Part shown: piece by piece, positions 39,307 through 49,879 of the stretch | Numbering within the stretch: position 1 is the stretch's first letter | Layout: each line of letters begins with the position of its first letter | Assembly: GCF_014905555.1 (NCBI RefSeq) | Contig: NZ_BNGS01000002.1 | Coordinates: 1 to 64,000, forward strand | Reading direction: 5' to 3' | From: Streptomyces sp. Y2F8-2 | Lineage (GTDB): Bacteria > Actinomycetota > Actinomycetes > Streptomycetales > Streptomycetaceae | Length of the DNA stretch: 64,000 nucleotides | Program-made: the position numbers and the translations under genes | Notes under the pieces: model-generated | Database searches by the model: none | What the model saw: the letters and a program-made list of their open reading frames with translations, nothing else | Told to the model about the DNA's origin: nothing

Positions 39307-40316
39307 CCCTGCCCCCAGCGGATCGCGGCGGCGCCCGCGTAGTCCCCGGCGTGGGCGAATCCGGCCAGCACCACCAGGTCGCCCTCCCGGATCCGCTGGG
39401 AGCGGATCGCGTCGTCGAGTGTGATGGGCATCGCGGCGCCGAAGAGGTTGCCGCACCGGTCGAAGGTGTCGGGGTGGCGCTCGACGGGCAGGCCCAGGGC
39501 GTCGCGCCAGTTGCGCAGGAAGGTCCGGTTGGGCTGGTTGGTGATCAGGGAGTCGATGTCGGTGGTCTTCCCTCCCAGGCGACGGAACAGGTCTCGTACG
39601 ACCTGCGGAACCAGGCGGTTGCCCCGCTGAAGCACGTTGGTGACTCCGCTCTCGGTGAACCCGATGTGGACTTGGGCTTCACCGGCCTCCCAGTACTTGC
39701 GCCCGTCGTGGCGCACCATGGTCATGTCGCCGGCATGGGCGGCGATGTGCCGACTCTCGATCCCGAGCACAGGGGCGTGTGCGGAGGTTGTCACATAGCC
39801 GACTCCGCAGCCGTCGCCCGGGATGGCGGCCTGGGACAGACCGCGCACCTGCGACTGCGTGAACAGCTGGCCCGCGGCGCTCTGTGCGTTGCAGATCAGG
39901 GCCGTGCGGGCGTCGCCGTCGAGCAGGATCTGCCGAGCCAGGTCGAGCATGTGCACGAAGGAGGCACAGCCGGCGTTGGCCACATCGATCAGCCACCGGG
40001 GCGCCAGACCCAGCCGGCGCGCCACTTCGGTGCCGGCGCCCACGAAGGGCTGGTCCGGCAGTTGGCTGTGCACGAGCAGGACGTCGACGCGGCGGATCGC
40101 CGCGCGGCCGTGCCGTTCGATCAGCGGCTGGACGGCACGCTCGATCATGTCCGCGTTGGTCTCGCCGGGGGCCACGTGGTGGCGTGACGGGGGGACTTTG
40201 AACATGGGGCTGTGGCGCAGCTTGTCCTCCGCCGCCGGGTGCTCGGTGAAGAAGGCGGCGGGTACGGGATCGCCGGGCAGATAGGTGGAGACGTCGGTCA
40301 GACTCACTGACGTCAT
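39300..40316 (-). CDS. KAS III-like protein lacking the catalytic His
   Basis: A 338-residue FabH-fold protein. The nucleophile is kept (Cys in 'DVANAGCASFVHML') and so is the second-half Asn (CGNLFGAAMP). The usual His-Gln-Ala-Asn segment reads 'LITNQPNRTF', so the catalytic His is replaced. KAS III relatives of this sort include acyl transferases such as CerJ and other non-decarboxylating enzymes, so ester or amide formation is as likely as condensation. The ATG overlaps the stop of the SRPBCC gene by four bases. Function within this operon is unknown. Confidence 0.9.
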   Translation of the reverse strand: MTSVSLTDVSTYLPGDPVPAAFFTEHPAAEDKLRHSPMFKVPPSRHHVAPGETNADMIERAVQPLIERHGRAAIRRVDVLLVHSQLPDQPFVGAGTEVARRLGLAPRWLIDVANAGCASFVHMLDLARQILLDGDARTALICNAQSAAGQLFTQSQVRGLSQAAIPGDGCGVGYVTTSAHAPVLGIESRHIAAHAGDMTMVRHDGRKYWEAGEAQVHIGFTESGVTNVLQRGNRLVPQVVRDLFRRLGGKTTDIDSLITNQPNRTFLRNWRDALGLPVERHPDTFDRCGNLFGAAMPITLDDAIRSQRIREGDLVVLAGFAHAGDYAGAAAIRWGQGW

Positions 40317-40963
40317 CGGGTCACCTGCTTGGCCGGGGAGGTGCTGACGGGAAGACCGTTGCGGTGCCGGTGCTCGAGAATCGCCTTGAGATTGTGCATT
40401 TCGAGGGTGTGACCGGCGTAGAACAGGTCCCAGTACTCACCCACCCAGCGCCGGTCGGGGTGCGGTGCCAGGTCCGGGTGAGGATTGCGGCGGTAGTACG
40501 GGTGGCGGCAGTTGGTCCAGGTGATCACCGATCCGGGGCGGCCGAGGACGAGGGCGGCCGGAACCACCCTCATCAGGTAGACCATCCACAGCTCGTCGCC
40601 CTGGTCCCAGGCACAGTGGTAGTCGACGGTCATCGCGCCGGGGTGGGCCTCGGTCCGGCAGTAGATCCGGGTGCCTTTCTCCAGCAGGTCGTGGCCCAAC
40701 CACAGCCCCGGTGTGCCCGCGGGCTCGAACCCCCGCAGGCTGCACGTCCACTCCTCGAGGTGGTGGCCGCGGCTGAGATAGTCGTACGTCACCTCCGGCG
40801 GGCAGTCGACGTACTCCTGGATGGTGCAGTACTCGCCGTAGACCTGCTGGTGCGGGTAGACGTCCGAGGTCATCTCAAGGCAGCGGGCGGCCAGTTCCTC
40901 CGGGCTGGTGTTCTCCACCCGCACGAGGCCCGGGATGTCAGCCAACCTGGATCGGTCGGTCAT
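40313..40963 (-). CDS. SRPBCC-like protein of unknown function
   Basis: A 216-residue protein whose central part looks like a START/SRPBCC ligand-binding fold: 'YCTIQEYVDCPPEVTYDYLS', 'HLEEWTCSLRGF', 'TVDYHCAWDQGDELWM' and a long C-terminal helix (LEMHNLKAILEHRH). Such domains act as polyketide aromatase/cyclases or lipid-binding proteins; I cannot tell which applies. It begins inside the end of the ThDP enzyme gene (26-base overlap) at an ATG with GAGGAG in front, so translation is coupled. The fold assignment is moderate and the function is open. Confidence 0.75.
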   Translation of the reverse strand: MTDRSRLADIPGLVRVENTSPEELAARCLEMTSDVYPHQQVYGEYCTIQEYVDCPPEVTYDYLSRGHHLEEWTCSLRGFEPAGTPGLWLGHDLLEKGTRIYCRTEAHPGAMTVDYHCAWDQGDELWMVYLMRVVPAALVLGRPGSVITWTNCRHPYYRRNPHPDLAPHPDRRWVGEYWDLFYAGHTLEMHNLKAILEHRHRNGLPVSTSPAKQVTR

Positions 40964-42794
40964 GGGTGTTTTTCTCCTCATCATGGATCGGCCGGTGTCC
41001 GGGCGCGTCGGCGGCGCCCGCACCGGCTGCGGAGGCGGTCAGAAACGGCTGGAACGGTGGTGTCTCGCGGTGGTCGAGGTCCACGGCCACCAGGGCCGGC
41101 CCACCGCAGTCGTTGCTGTGCAGCAACGCGGATCGCAACTGTGCCGGGGTGCCGGCCGAGGCGACGCGCAGCCTGGGGAACATCGCCGACGCGCCGGCTG
41201 CTATGCGGGACGGGTGAAAGACGTTCTCGAGGCGGGCGCCGCCTTGGAAGAGCTCCTCGCGCGTGACGCACATGGCGTGCGCGTTGTTGTTCAGGATGAC
41301 GAAAGTGACCGGCGCGCCGTACTCGACGGCGGTGTGCATCTCCATGCCGTGCATGAAGAACGCGCCGTCACCGGCCACCACGTACGTCCGTCGGCCCGTG
41401 GCCAACGCGGCGCCTGTCCCGGCGCCGAAGGTGTAGCCCATGCCTCCCATGCCCACCGCCACGACGAAGCGTCCGTCACGTGGGGCCGGCAGAGCGTGGA
41501 TGGCGGCGGCCCCCACGTTGCCGGCGTCCACGAAGACATGGGCGTCCTGTGGCAGCGCCTCGGCGATCGCGCCGATCACCGAGGTGTAGCCGAGGGTCGG
41601 AGCGGGATCCGGAGCAGGGCGCAGGAGGGACGGCGGGTGATGGGCCGCGCAGGCCGGTGGCCGCGGTGACAGGCGGCGCTCCAGCGTCCGCAGGGTGTCG
41701 GCCACCGGCCCGAGCAGGGGGATTCCCGGCACGAAGGGCGGCTCCGGATCGACGCAGACCACGGGCATCCCGGTGAGCAGCGACTCCAGTCCTCCCCGCG
41801 CCAGGACGGGCAGGCGGGTACCCACCAGCAGGCAGGCGTCGGCGCGGCGCAAGCAGTCCTCGACCTCGGGATGGCCCATGACCCCAGCCACGCCCACGAA
41901 GCGGGGACTGCGGTTGTCGTAGACGTCCTTGGCGTCCGGGGACACAGCCACGCAGGCGCCCAGGTGCCGCACCAGGCCGGCCAGTTCCTCGCGCGCCCTC
42001 GTCCCGGCCGCGCCTTCGCCGGCGATCACCATGACGTGGGAGGCTTCCTCCAGCACGCCGACCGCCTCGCCCAGGCAGGCGGGATCCGGCTGTGGGCCGG
42101 CGGACGCGTGAGGCGTCCCTGCCCGCTGCGCCGCCCTGCCCGCTCCTCTCACCGCGAGGGGTGTGTGCGCCGCCGTGCGTTTTCCCGAGGTTCGCGCGGC
42201 GCTCGCGGATGCTCCGGTGTTCGCGGGTACCGCGGATCCCGTGACCGCCGGCACCTCGAGATGTGCCTGCTGGGCGTCCTTGGGCAGGAGCAGCACGACG
42301 GGGCCCCGGGGCTCGGTCTGCGCCACGGTGATCGCGCGGGCCAGCAGCCCGGGGATCGCGTCGGGTTCGGTCACCCGGGCGCAGAAGCGTGAGACCGGTG
42401 CGAAGACGTCCAGGGCGTCGAAGGAGCCCGCCTTGCCGCTGGAGTCCTGGAAGGCGCCCCGGCCCTCCTGAAAGGTGGGCGGCTGTCCCACCAGGGCCAG
42501 TACCGGGATCCGCGAGGCGTGGGCCTCCGCCAGTCCCGGAACCAAATTCATCGCACCGCCCCCTGACGTGGCTGCGACGACGCCGAGGCGCGCGGTGGTC
42601 CGGGCATACCCGTCCGCCATGGTGACCGCGGAGAACTCGTGTTTGGCCACGACACCGCGGATGCGGCCGGGGGCCCGGTGCACCGCTTCGTACAGGTCCT
42701 CGATGTTGGCTCCGCCCACGCCGAACACGTACCGGACACCGATCCGCTCCAGTTCGCCCGCGACGTAGTCCACGAGACGCATCCGGCAGGTCAT
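40938..42794 (-). CDS. Thiamine diphosphate-dependent enzyme (acetolactate synthase-like)
   Basis: A 618-residue ThDP enzyme with the three-domain layout of acetohydroxyacid synthases. The N-terminal Pyr domain has the catalytic Glu in 'KHEFSAVTMADGYAR'. A central domain follows a Pro/Ala/Thr-rich linker (about residues 200-240). The C-terminal PP domain has GDGAFFMHG ... ILNNN, the Mg-ThDP motif. It could decarboxylate a 2-oxo acid or join it to an aldehyde as an acyloin. It is not next to ilvN or ilvC, so a branched-chain amino acid role is unlikely. The ATG at 42794 has GGAGG in front and overlaps the regulator stop (ATGA). Confidence 0.92.
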   Translation of the reverse strand: MTCRMRLVDYVAGELERIGVRYVFGVGGANIEDLYEAVHRAPGRIRGVVAKHEFSAVTMADGYARTTARLGVVAATSGGGAMNLVPGLAEAHASRIPVLALVGQPPTFQEGRGAFQDSSGKAGSFDALDVFAPVSRFCARVTEPDAIPGLLARAITVAQTEPRGPVVLLLPKDAQQAHLEVPAVTGSAVPANTGASASAARTSGKRTAAHTPLAVRGAGRAAQRAGTPHASAGPQPDPACLGEAVGVLEEASHVMVIAGEGAAGTRAREELAGLVRHLGACVAVSPDAKDVYDNRSPRFVGVAGVMGHPEVEDCLRRADACLLVGTRLPVLARGGLESLLTGMPVVCVDPEPPFVPGIPLLGPVADTLRTLERRLSPRPPACAAHHPPSLLRPAPDPAPTLGYTSVIGAIAEALPQDAHVFVDAGNVGAAAIHALPAPRDGRFVVAVGMGGMGYTFGAGTGAALATGRRTYVVAGDGAFFMHGMEMHTAVEYGAPVTFVILNNNAHAMCVTREELFQGGARLENVFHPSRIAAGASAMFPRLRVASAGTPAQLRSALLHSNDCGGPALVAVDLDHRETPPFQPFLTASAAGAGAADAPGHRPIHDEEKNTHDRPIQVG

Positions 42795-43807
42795 GCCGAC
42801 CTCCGTTCCGCCCATGGCGGCTCGACGGTCGGGCCGGAGTGCGTCCGCAACTGGAAGTGGTGCCGATACTGTGCGGGGGTGAGACCGACGACGGCGGCGA
42901 ATGCGCGCAGGAACGTCTCGATTGCGGTGAATCCGCAGCGGCTCGAGACCTGGCGCACCGAGAGATCGGTCGCCTCCAGGAGTTGACGGGCCCGGGCGAT
43001 ACGTAATCGCCGCACGTACTGACCCGGTGTCATCCCCACCGCCTGCGCGAAGACACGGGCGAAGTGACGTGGACTCATATTCGCGCGTTCCGCGAGTTCG
43101 GACACCGGCAGCGTGCGATGGAGGTTCTCCTGGATCCAGTCCTGAAGGGACCGGATCGGCTCCTGATCGGTCAGCTGTGTGTCAAGAATCATGCTGAACT
43201 GCGTCTGGCCACCGGGCCGTTTGAAGTACAGCACCAGGTACTTCGCCACCTCAAGTGCGCACGCCGCCCCCAGGTCGTCCTCCACCAGGGCCAGGGCCAT
43301 GTCGATACCGGTGGACACCCCCGCCGAGGTGATGTAGGGGCCGTCCCGGACGTAGATCGGCTCGGGATCAACCGTCACCTCGGGGTAGCGACGCGCCATC
43401 TGCTCCCCGAAGGCCCAGTGTGTGGTGGCCCGTCGTCCGTCGAGGAGACCGGCCTCCGCCAGCAGGAAGGCGCCGCCGCACACGGAGGCCACGCGTCGGG
43501 ACCGTGCCGCGGCGCGCCTGATCCACGTGACGAAGGACGTGTCCGTCAACGTCTCTTTGAGGCCCGGTCCACCGGGCACGATGAGGGTGTCGATCTCCCC
43601 CTCCGCAGCGTCCAGGGGGTCGGTCTGCACGACCAGGCCCGCAGAGGTGGCCACTGACGGAGAATCAGGGGAAACGCACTGCAGACGGTAGGCGCTCGCC
43701 TGCTCGGCCATCAGTCGGTTCACCGTGTCGAAGACTTCGAGCGGTCCGCTGACGTCCAGGGTCTGGGCACCGGGGTAGACCACGATAACAACACGTCGTT
43801 GTCTCAT
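42791..43807 (-). CDS. GlxA-type AraC-family transcriptional regulator
   Basis: A 338-residue regulator with an N-terminal DJ-1/PfpI-like domain (about 1-195; 'SVCGGAFLLAEAGLLDGRRA' holds the elbow Cys) and a C-terminal AraC double helix-turn-helix ('ELAERANMSPRHFARVF' and 'QVSSRCGFTAIETFLRAF'). Codon 268 is TTA (43004-43006), inside the DNA-binding domain, so full-length protein should need bldA. It is the first gene of the five-gene overlapping operon and probably controls it. The ATG at 43807 starts the DJ-1 fold (RQRRVVIVVYPGAQ). Confidence 0.93.
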   Translation of the reverse strand: MRQRRVVIVVYPGAQTLDVSGPLEVFDTVNRLMAEQASAYRLQCVSPDSPSVATSAGLVVQTDPLDAAEGEIDTLIVPGGPGLKETLTDTSFVTWIRRAAARSRRVASVCGGAFLLAEAGLLDGRRATTHWAFGEQMARRYPEVTVDPEPIYVRDGPYITSAGVSTGIDMALALVEDDLGAACALEVAKYLVLYFKRPGGQTQFSMILDTQLTDQEPIRSLQDWIQENLHRTLPVSELAERANMSPRHFARVFAQAVGMTPGQYVRRLRIARARQLLEATDLSVRQVSSRCGFTAIETFLRAFAAVVGLTPAQYRHHFQLRTHSGPTVEPPWAERRSA

Positions 43808-44338
43808 GGTCACAGCCTGTTCCCAGCGGAGGACCGTCCACAATGACGGGCTGTTGACCATTCCTGCCACGCGCCGGGTTCACTGCGCTGACCGGGCAAA
43901 AGACTCCAGGCGAGCGCAGGGTGAGACACATCACGGAAGAGGCGAGACATACGAGCCGGCCGAAGGCCACGGCCGGGCGGGCGAGGCAGCGGCGGCCGGC
44001 GAGCCGCAGGCAGGTGGAGTTCCGACTGCGGCGAGGCAGTAACGGCGAAGGGATGAAAACGTGCCCCGGCCACGAGCTGGAAGCGGGTACCGATGCCGGT
44101 TCCCCCGCTCTGATCCATCGGCCGATGCATCGCTTTCACCGCCCGCTGCGGGACCTCGACGGACGGACCGACCGCCCACAAACCGAGGAGCCTCTGCGTC
44201 GGCCGGACTACATCCGTGCACCCCCCCGGAACACACCGTCGTCGAAGCCCCACACGGCCACCGGCCGGCGCCCGTCCTTGATGCTGACTGGATCGTGCCA
44301 GGGACACGCGTGACAAGCTCGAGCCGCACGGCGTCGTC
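43808..44338. other. Intergenic region, no convincing gene
   Basis: These 531 bases lie between the GlxA-type regulator start and the end of the ATPase gene. Open frames on both strands, up to about 170 codons, are Arg/Pro-rich and lack ribosome-binding sites or motifs. They must contain the promoter of the five-gene operon, but no clear operator was seen. Confidence 0.6.
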
Positions 44339-44809
44339 TCAGGCTTCCGCTGTTGCCGTGGGCAGGGCCACGCTGACCCGGCGTCCGAGTGGACCCTGGT
44401 CGACGCGGACCTCCTGGGCCAGGAGTGCGACGATGGGCAATCCTCGGCCGTGCTCGTCGGGGTCGGAGTCCTGGGTGGTGCGCGGCCGGACGGGCGCGCC
44501 GGAGTCCGTCACTGAGATCCGCAGGAGCCCGGCGTGCAGGGACAGTTGCACCGTCATGTCGCACCGACCGTGCTCAGCAGCGTTCGCGGCGAGTTCCCCG
44601 ACGACCAGTTCGGCCGATGCGCGGTCCGCAGACGGGAGCCGCCACTGGGCCAGCACTGCCGCGACGCCACGGCGTGCCACCGGAACCCAGGGGATCTCCG
44701 CGGGCAGCGCAAAGACGGCCTGGTGGCCCGGCACCTGCCGGGATCGGGGGCGAACAACGGCCGGCCCGGTACTCGGCCGGGTCTTCGCCCAGAGGGTGGG
44801 GGTGCTCAT
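44339..44809 (-). CDS. Anti-sigma-type histidine-kinase-like ATPase
   Basis: A 156-residue stand-alone HATPase_c domain of the RsbW/SpoIIAB-like type common in Streptomyces. The N-box is 'ELVVGELAANAAEHG' with the Mg-binding Asn, the G1 box is 'ISVTDSGAPVRP', and the G2 region is 'EHGRGLPIVALLA'. Such proteins bind ATP and act as anti-sigma factors or kinases of anti-anti-sigma proteins. No partner sigma or antagonist gene is adjacent, so its target is unknown. The gene is monocistronic in view of its large flanking gaps. Confidence 0.9.
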   Translation of the reverse strand: MSTPTLWAKTRPSTGPAVVRPRSRQVPGHQAVFALPAEIPWVPVARRGVAAVLAQWRLPSADRASAELVVGELAANAAEHGRCDMTVQLSLHAGLLRISVTDSGAPVRPRTTQDSDPDEHGRGLPIVALLAQEVRVDQGPLGRRVSVALPTATAEA

Positions 44810-44999
44810 GATCGGCCCTGGTACTTACTGGAAGGGACGTGATGCTGGGGCTCTCCCGACGGCTTCGGCAAGAAAGCCGCCCCGGTGCTGCGTCACTTCT
44901 GACGCTATGCGGTTGTGTGTCGCTTCGTAGCTGGGCGACGAGGCGCGCGTAGCCCCTCCTTACGGAGGGGGCGGCACCCTGCGCCCGGTGGAGCAGGTG

Positions 45000-45029
45000 C
45001 GGGGCCGGTCCAGCAGGTGTCCGGCCCCG
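45000..45029 (-). terminator. Terminator after the DUF779 gene
   Basis: A 9-bp perfect stem CGGGGCCGG/CCGGCCCCG with a 12-base loop, 46 bases beyond the DUF779 stop on the minus strand. A second shorter hairpin (GCCCCTCC with GGAGGGGGC) lies at 44952-44972. Confidence 0.6.
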
Positions 45030-45075
45030 CGGTCACCACCGCCTGCGCCGCGGCAGTTGTCGTCCACGGCCGGTG

Positions 45076-45479
45076 TCATCCCGCCGCGTCGGCCCCTGTG
45101 GGCAGTGGTGGTTCCGCCTCCATGCGCTCCCACTCGTCGTCCGTGAAGACCCGGGAGCGGATCAGGAAGCGCACGCCCTCGGGGGCTTCGAGGGAGAAGC
45201 CGCTGCCGCGGCCGGGGACGACGTCGACGGTGAGATGGGTGTGTGACCAGTAGGCGTACTGGTCGGCGCTCATCCAGAACGGGGTGTCGTCGGCCACTGT
45301 GCCGAGGAGGACGTCCGAGCCGCCGACCCGGAACTCACCGCGCGGATAGCACATCGGGGCGCTGCCGTCGCAGCAGCCGCCGGACTGGTGGAACATCACC
45401 GGCCCGTGCCGGGCGGCCAGCCGCCGCACCAGGTCCTCGGCGGCCGGCGTCAGCTCGACGCGCCTGGTGCGGGTGCCCA

Positions 45480-45480
<1 letters not shown>
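45076..45480 (-). CDS. DUF779 protein, aldehyde dehydrogenase partner
   Basis: A 134-residue DUF779-family protein. It has the conserved Cys-rich segment 'FHQSGGCCDGSAPMCYP' and 'YWSHTHLTVDVVPG' with paired His, which together suggest a metal-binding site. DUF779 genes are known to sit beside acetaldehyde-type aldehyde dehydrogenase genes; here the ATG shares one base with the stop of such a gene. The molecular function is not established. Confidence 0.9.
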
Positions 45481-46997
<1,517 letters not shown>

Positions 46998-47131
46998 GGC
47001 GGCTCTCCTCGGGGGATGGTGAGTGCGGGGTCCGACGGCCCACTCCGTCGTGACGCCGTTCACTCTCGCCCCGGAAGGTTGGCGCCGGGTTGGTGGTGAC
47101 GGAGCCTGCCGGACCGTCCGTCGGCGCAACC

Positions 47132-48370
47132 TCAGTAGCGCAGGGCGGTGGCCAGCCGGCCGGCCGCGATCGCGCGGCGGGTGTCGCTCTGGCCGAGCAG
47201 GTGCAGCGCGTGCTGGTGCACCTCCACGTCGTACGTGGCCCGTTCGCCGTAGCACAGGGCGTGCTCCGGGCGGCTGCTCGCCAGCACCGCCTCCCGCACG
47301 GCCACTTCGATGTGCGTGCGCCACTCCTCGATGCCCGGTGCCTCCGACCGGGGCAGCAGCGGGCCGCGGTACAGACGCAGCGCTGTCTCCACGTCGCCGT
47401 TCTTCAGCGCGTGGAGTACGTCGGCGGCGTCGCAGGACACGGGTGTGGTCAGCGCGTAGCGACGGTTGGCGATGCCGCCGCCGAGGGCCCGGCGCAGGTG
47501 CGAGATCTCCGCCTTGAAGGTGGAGGCCGTGACGGCGCGGTCACCATAGAGGGCCGCACGGAGCCGTTCCGGTGAGAAGCCGTCCGGTTCGAGCGCGAGC
47601 AGGGTGAGGATCTCCAGTTGCCGGGGCCGCAGGGGTAGTGGCTCACCGTCGCGTGCGACCTGTTCCGCGCCCAGGCAGTGCAGGCGCACCCGGCTCGGAA
47701 CTCCTCGGGTCTGGCGGGGCGGCTCCGCACTCAGCCGGGCCTCGATGGTCGACACGAGCGTGCGTACGGTGGACATGGCGAGGGGGTGTGAACGGTCCCA
47801 GGTGGTGGACATGTCCAGGACACCGAGGACGCGTCCGTCCGGAGCGTGGATCGGAGCGCAGTAGCAGACCCAGCCGTGGAGGGCCGTCACCAGGTGCTCG
47901 GCGGAGAAGACGGAGCTGGGACGGCCCGTGCGCAGAGCGAGGGAGAGGGCGTTGGTGCCCATGGCCTGCTCGTCCCATCGTCCGCCGGGCGCGAAGTTGA
48001 CGCGCTCGGCCCTGCGGCGCATGGTCGGACCGCCGCACGTCCACAGGATGGTGCCGGACTCGTCGGTGACCGCCGTGACGAACCCGGCATCGTCCGCGAT
48101 GCTGTGCAATTCGTCCCTGAGGTCGTCGACCGGCGGGCGGAGCGGCGACGCGGTCCAGCGATGGTGCACGGCGTCGCCGCCGGTGACGGGCGCGCTGTCC
48201 CGGCCGGGATCCACGCTTGTCAGCGAGCGCACCCAGGACTCGGCTACCTCGTGGCGCACCCTCTCGACACCGTGCGGCTTCGACTCCGCGGTCCTCAGCC
48301 GCGGCACCAGACGGGCCCATTCGCTCTCCAGCGTGGCCCGGCGCCTCATGAGGTCACTGCGCTGTGACAT
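47132..48370 (-). CDS. GAF-domain transcriptional regulator with winged-helix output
   Basis: A 412-residue regulator. Residues about 75-240 form a GAF-type sensor resembling that of AcoR ('[17 protein letters not shown]', '[15 protein letters not shown]', '[17 protein letters not shown]'). Classical AcoR has a sigma-54 AAA domain; here the C-terminus is instead an OmpR-like winged helix ('[20 protein letters not shown]', '[15 protein letters not shown]') with a helical tail. The adjacent aldehyde dehydrogenase is the likely target, with an alcohol or aldehyde as the signal. An inverted repeat stands 24 bases before its start codon. Confidence 0.9.
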   Translation of the reverse strand: MSQRSDLMRRRATLESEWARLVPRLRTAESKPHGVERVRHEVAESWVRSLTSVDPGRDSAPVTGGDAVHHRWTASPLRPPVDDLRDELHSIADDAGFVTAVTDESGTILWTCGGPTMRRRAERVNFAPGGRWDEQAMGTNALSLALRTGRPSSVFSAEHLVTALHGWVCYCAPIHAPDGRVLGVLDMSTTWDRSHPLAMSTVRTLVSTIEARLSAEPPRQTRGVPSRVRLHCLGAEQVARDGEPLPLRPRQLEILTLLALEPDGFSPERLRAALYGDRAVTASTFKAEISHLRRALGGGIANRRYALTTPVSCDAADVLHALKNGDVETALRLYRGPLLPRSEAPGIEEWRTHIEVAVREAVLASSRPEHALCYGERATYDVEVHQHALHLLGQSDTRRAIAAGRLATALRY

Positions 48371-48393
48371 CTTCTTCCCCTACCGTCGAACGG

Positions 48394-48412
48394 GGACAAA
48401 CGATTATTGTCC
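48394..48412. promoter_or_regulatory. Inverted repeat GGACAA-N7-TTGTCC near the GAF regulator start
   Basis: A perfect 6-7-6 inverted repeat in the 224-base divergent promoter between the GAF regulator and the ErcA-like gene, close to the regulator start. Autoregulation is a reasonable guess. Confidence 0.45.
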
Positions 48413-48455
48413 GCAATGACCGCGCCGACGCACCTGACCGGTCGGGCCGGTCTCC

Positions 48456-48473
48456 CCTGTCCGATCGGATAGG
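48456..48473. promoter_or_regulatory. 18-bp near-palindrome, copy 1 (upstream of the ErcA-like gene)
   Basis: CCTGTCCGATCGGATAGG matches its own reverse complement at 16 of 18 positions. It ends 122 bases before the ATG of the ErcA-like gene. Close copies lie at 57308-57325 and 57359-57376, the last ending 123 bases before mftA. NarL/LuxR-type response regulators bind inverted repeats of this size, and such a regulator is encoded at 51246. Confidence 0.65.
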
Positions 48474-48594
48474 TGCGGCGCCCTGGACCGCACGCTTAGC
48501 TTGGTCTTCGCTTTGACGACAGTGTTATCGGCCAATCAGGCAGTAAAATCAAGGTTGCATATGCGTTGCGGGCTTCGCGCCCCCGGGAGGTCGC

Positions 48595-49869
48595 ATGTCG
48601 CTCACGTCCGGCGCCGTGGTGAGCAGCGGCAATGATCCGAGCGCCGACTGGAGCCGCGACGAGTGCCAGTGCGAGCTGCTGGGACCCCAGCAGACGAACA
48701 CGGAGGCCCTGCGCCGGTCGGCCCGGCTGGCGAAGTTCCATGTGCCCGAGATCGTGTTCGGGCCCGGTTCGCTGACCGAACTCGGACACTGCGCGCTGCG
48801 CCTCGGCGGCCGTCGGCCCTTCCTCGTCACCGATCCCGGACTGATGGAAGCCGGCTGGGCGGACGAGGCCGTCGGGCATCTCCGGCGGGTCGGCCTGCGC
48901 CCCGTGGTCTGGTACGACGTGACGCCCAACCCCAAGGACCACGAGGTCCAGGCTGCCTTCGAGCGGTACGCGGAGAGCGGCTGCGACGTGATCGTCGGGG
49001 TGGGCGGCGGCTCGGTCATCGACGCGGCCAAGGGCGTGGCGATCCTCTCCGGCAACGGTGGACGCATCCTCGACTACGAGGGCGTGGACCAGGTCGTCCA
49101 GCCCATCCCGCCCACGGTGATGGTGCCGTCCACGTCCGGCACCGGGGCGGACGTGTCCCAATTCGCGGTGATCACCGACACGGCCGAACACATCAAGATC
49201 ACCATCATCAGCCGGACGCTGGTTCCGGAGATCTCGGTGATCGACCCACGGCTGCTGACCACCATGCCGGACTGGCTGAACGCGGCGACCGGCCTGGACG
49301 CCCTGACCCACGCCATCGAGGCGTTCGTGTCCCGGGCGCACAACCCGTTGACCGACTTCCACGCACTTCACGCCGTCGAACTGATCACCGCCAATCTGGT
49401 GCGCACCCAGCTGCAGCCGAAGAACTTCGGCGCCCGGCTCGCGATGGCCCAGGCGTCGCTGGAGGCCGGCATGGCCTTCACGAACGCCATCCTCGGTGCC
49501 ACGCACGCCATGAGCCACCAGGTGGGCGGACTGCTGGACGCCCCGCACGGGGTGGTCAACGGCGTCCTCCTGCCGCACGTCATCCGGTTCAACGCCGAGG
49601 CGTGGCCGGAGCGGTTCGTCGCGCTGGGAGCGGCGGCCGGTCTGGCCACCACCGGGGTGCCTCCGCACGAAGTGGCCGAGCAATTCGCGGACCTGGTACG
49701 CGCGTTGGCGGACGACGTCGGTGTGCCGAAGGGACTGGCGAGCCTGGGGGTCGCGGAACGCGACGTGCCGGTGCTGGCCCGCACCACGTTGAAGGACGCC
49801 TGCATGGCCACCAACCCCCGGGACGTCGAGGTACCGCACGTCGAGAAGTTGTTCCGCGAGGCCCTGTGA
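48595..49869 (+). CDS. ErcA-like iron-containing alcohol dehydrogenase family protein
   Basis: A 424-residue group III (iron-containing) alcohol dehydrogenase family protein. The NAD-binding 'GVGGGSVIDAAKG' and 'PSTSGTGADVS' are present, and all four metal ligands appear (Asp and His in 'TGLDALTHAIEAF', His in 'AMSHQVGG', His in 'DAPHGVVN'). It has an N-terminal extension of about 45 residues containing Cys. It is followed after ten bases by a sensor kinase and response regulator, the setting of ErcA in Pseudomonas, where an alcohol dehydrogenase-like protein takes part in signalling for ethanol oxidation. Either an enzyme or a signal-input protein is possible. The ATG follows GGGAGG. Confidence 0.92.
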   Translation: MSLTSGAVVSSGNDPSADWSRDECQCELLGPQQTNTEALRRSARLAKFHVPEIVFGPGSLTELGHCALRLGGRRPFLVTDPGLMEAGWADEAVGHLRRVGLRPVVWYDVTPNPKDHEVQAAFERYAESGCDVIVGVGGGSVIDAAKGVAILSGNGGRILDYEGVDQVVQPIPPTVMVPSTSGTGADVSQFAVITDTAEHIKITIISRTLVPEISVIDPRLLTTMPDWLNAATGLDALTHAIEAFVSRAHNPLTDFHALHAVELITANLVRTQLQPKNFGARLAMAQASLEAGMAFTNAILGATHAMSHQVGGLLDAPHGVVNGVLLPHVIRFNAEAWPERFVALGAAAGLATTGVPPHEVAEQFADLVRALADDVGVPKGLASLGVAERDVPVLARTTLKDACMATNPRDVEVPHVEKLFREAL

Positions 49870-49879
49870 GGCGATCGCA

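Noticed and set aside
43921..44313. Plus-strand 130-codon frame as a hypothetical gene
   Set aside because: Arg/Pro-rich, no ribosome-binding site and no conserved features; third-position bias is weak.
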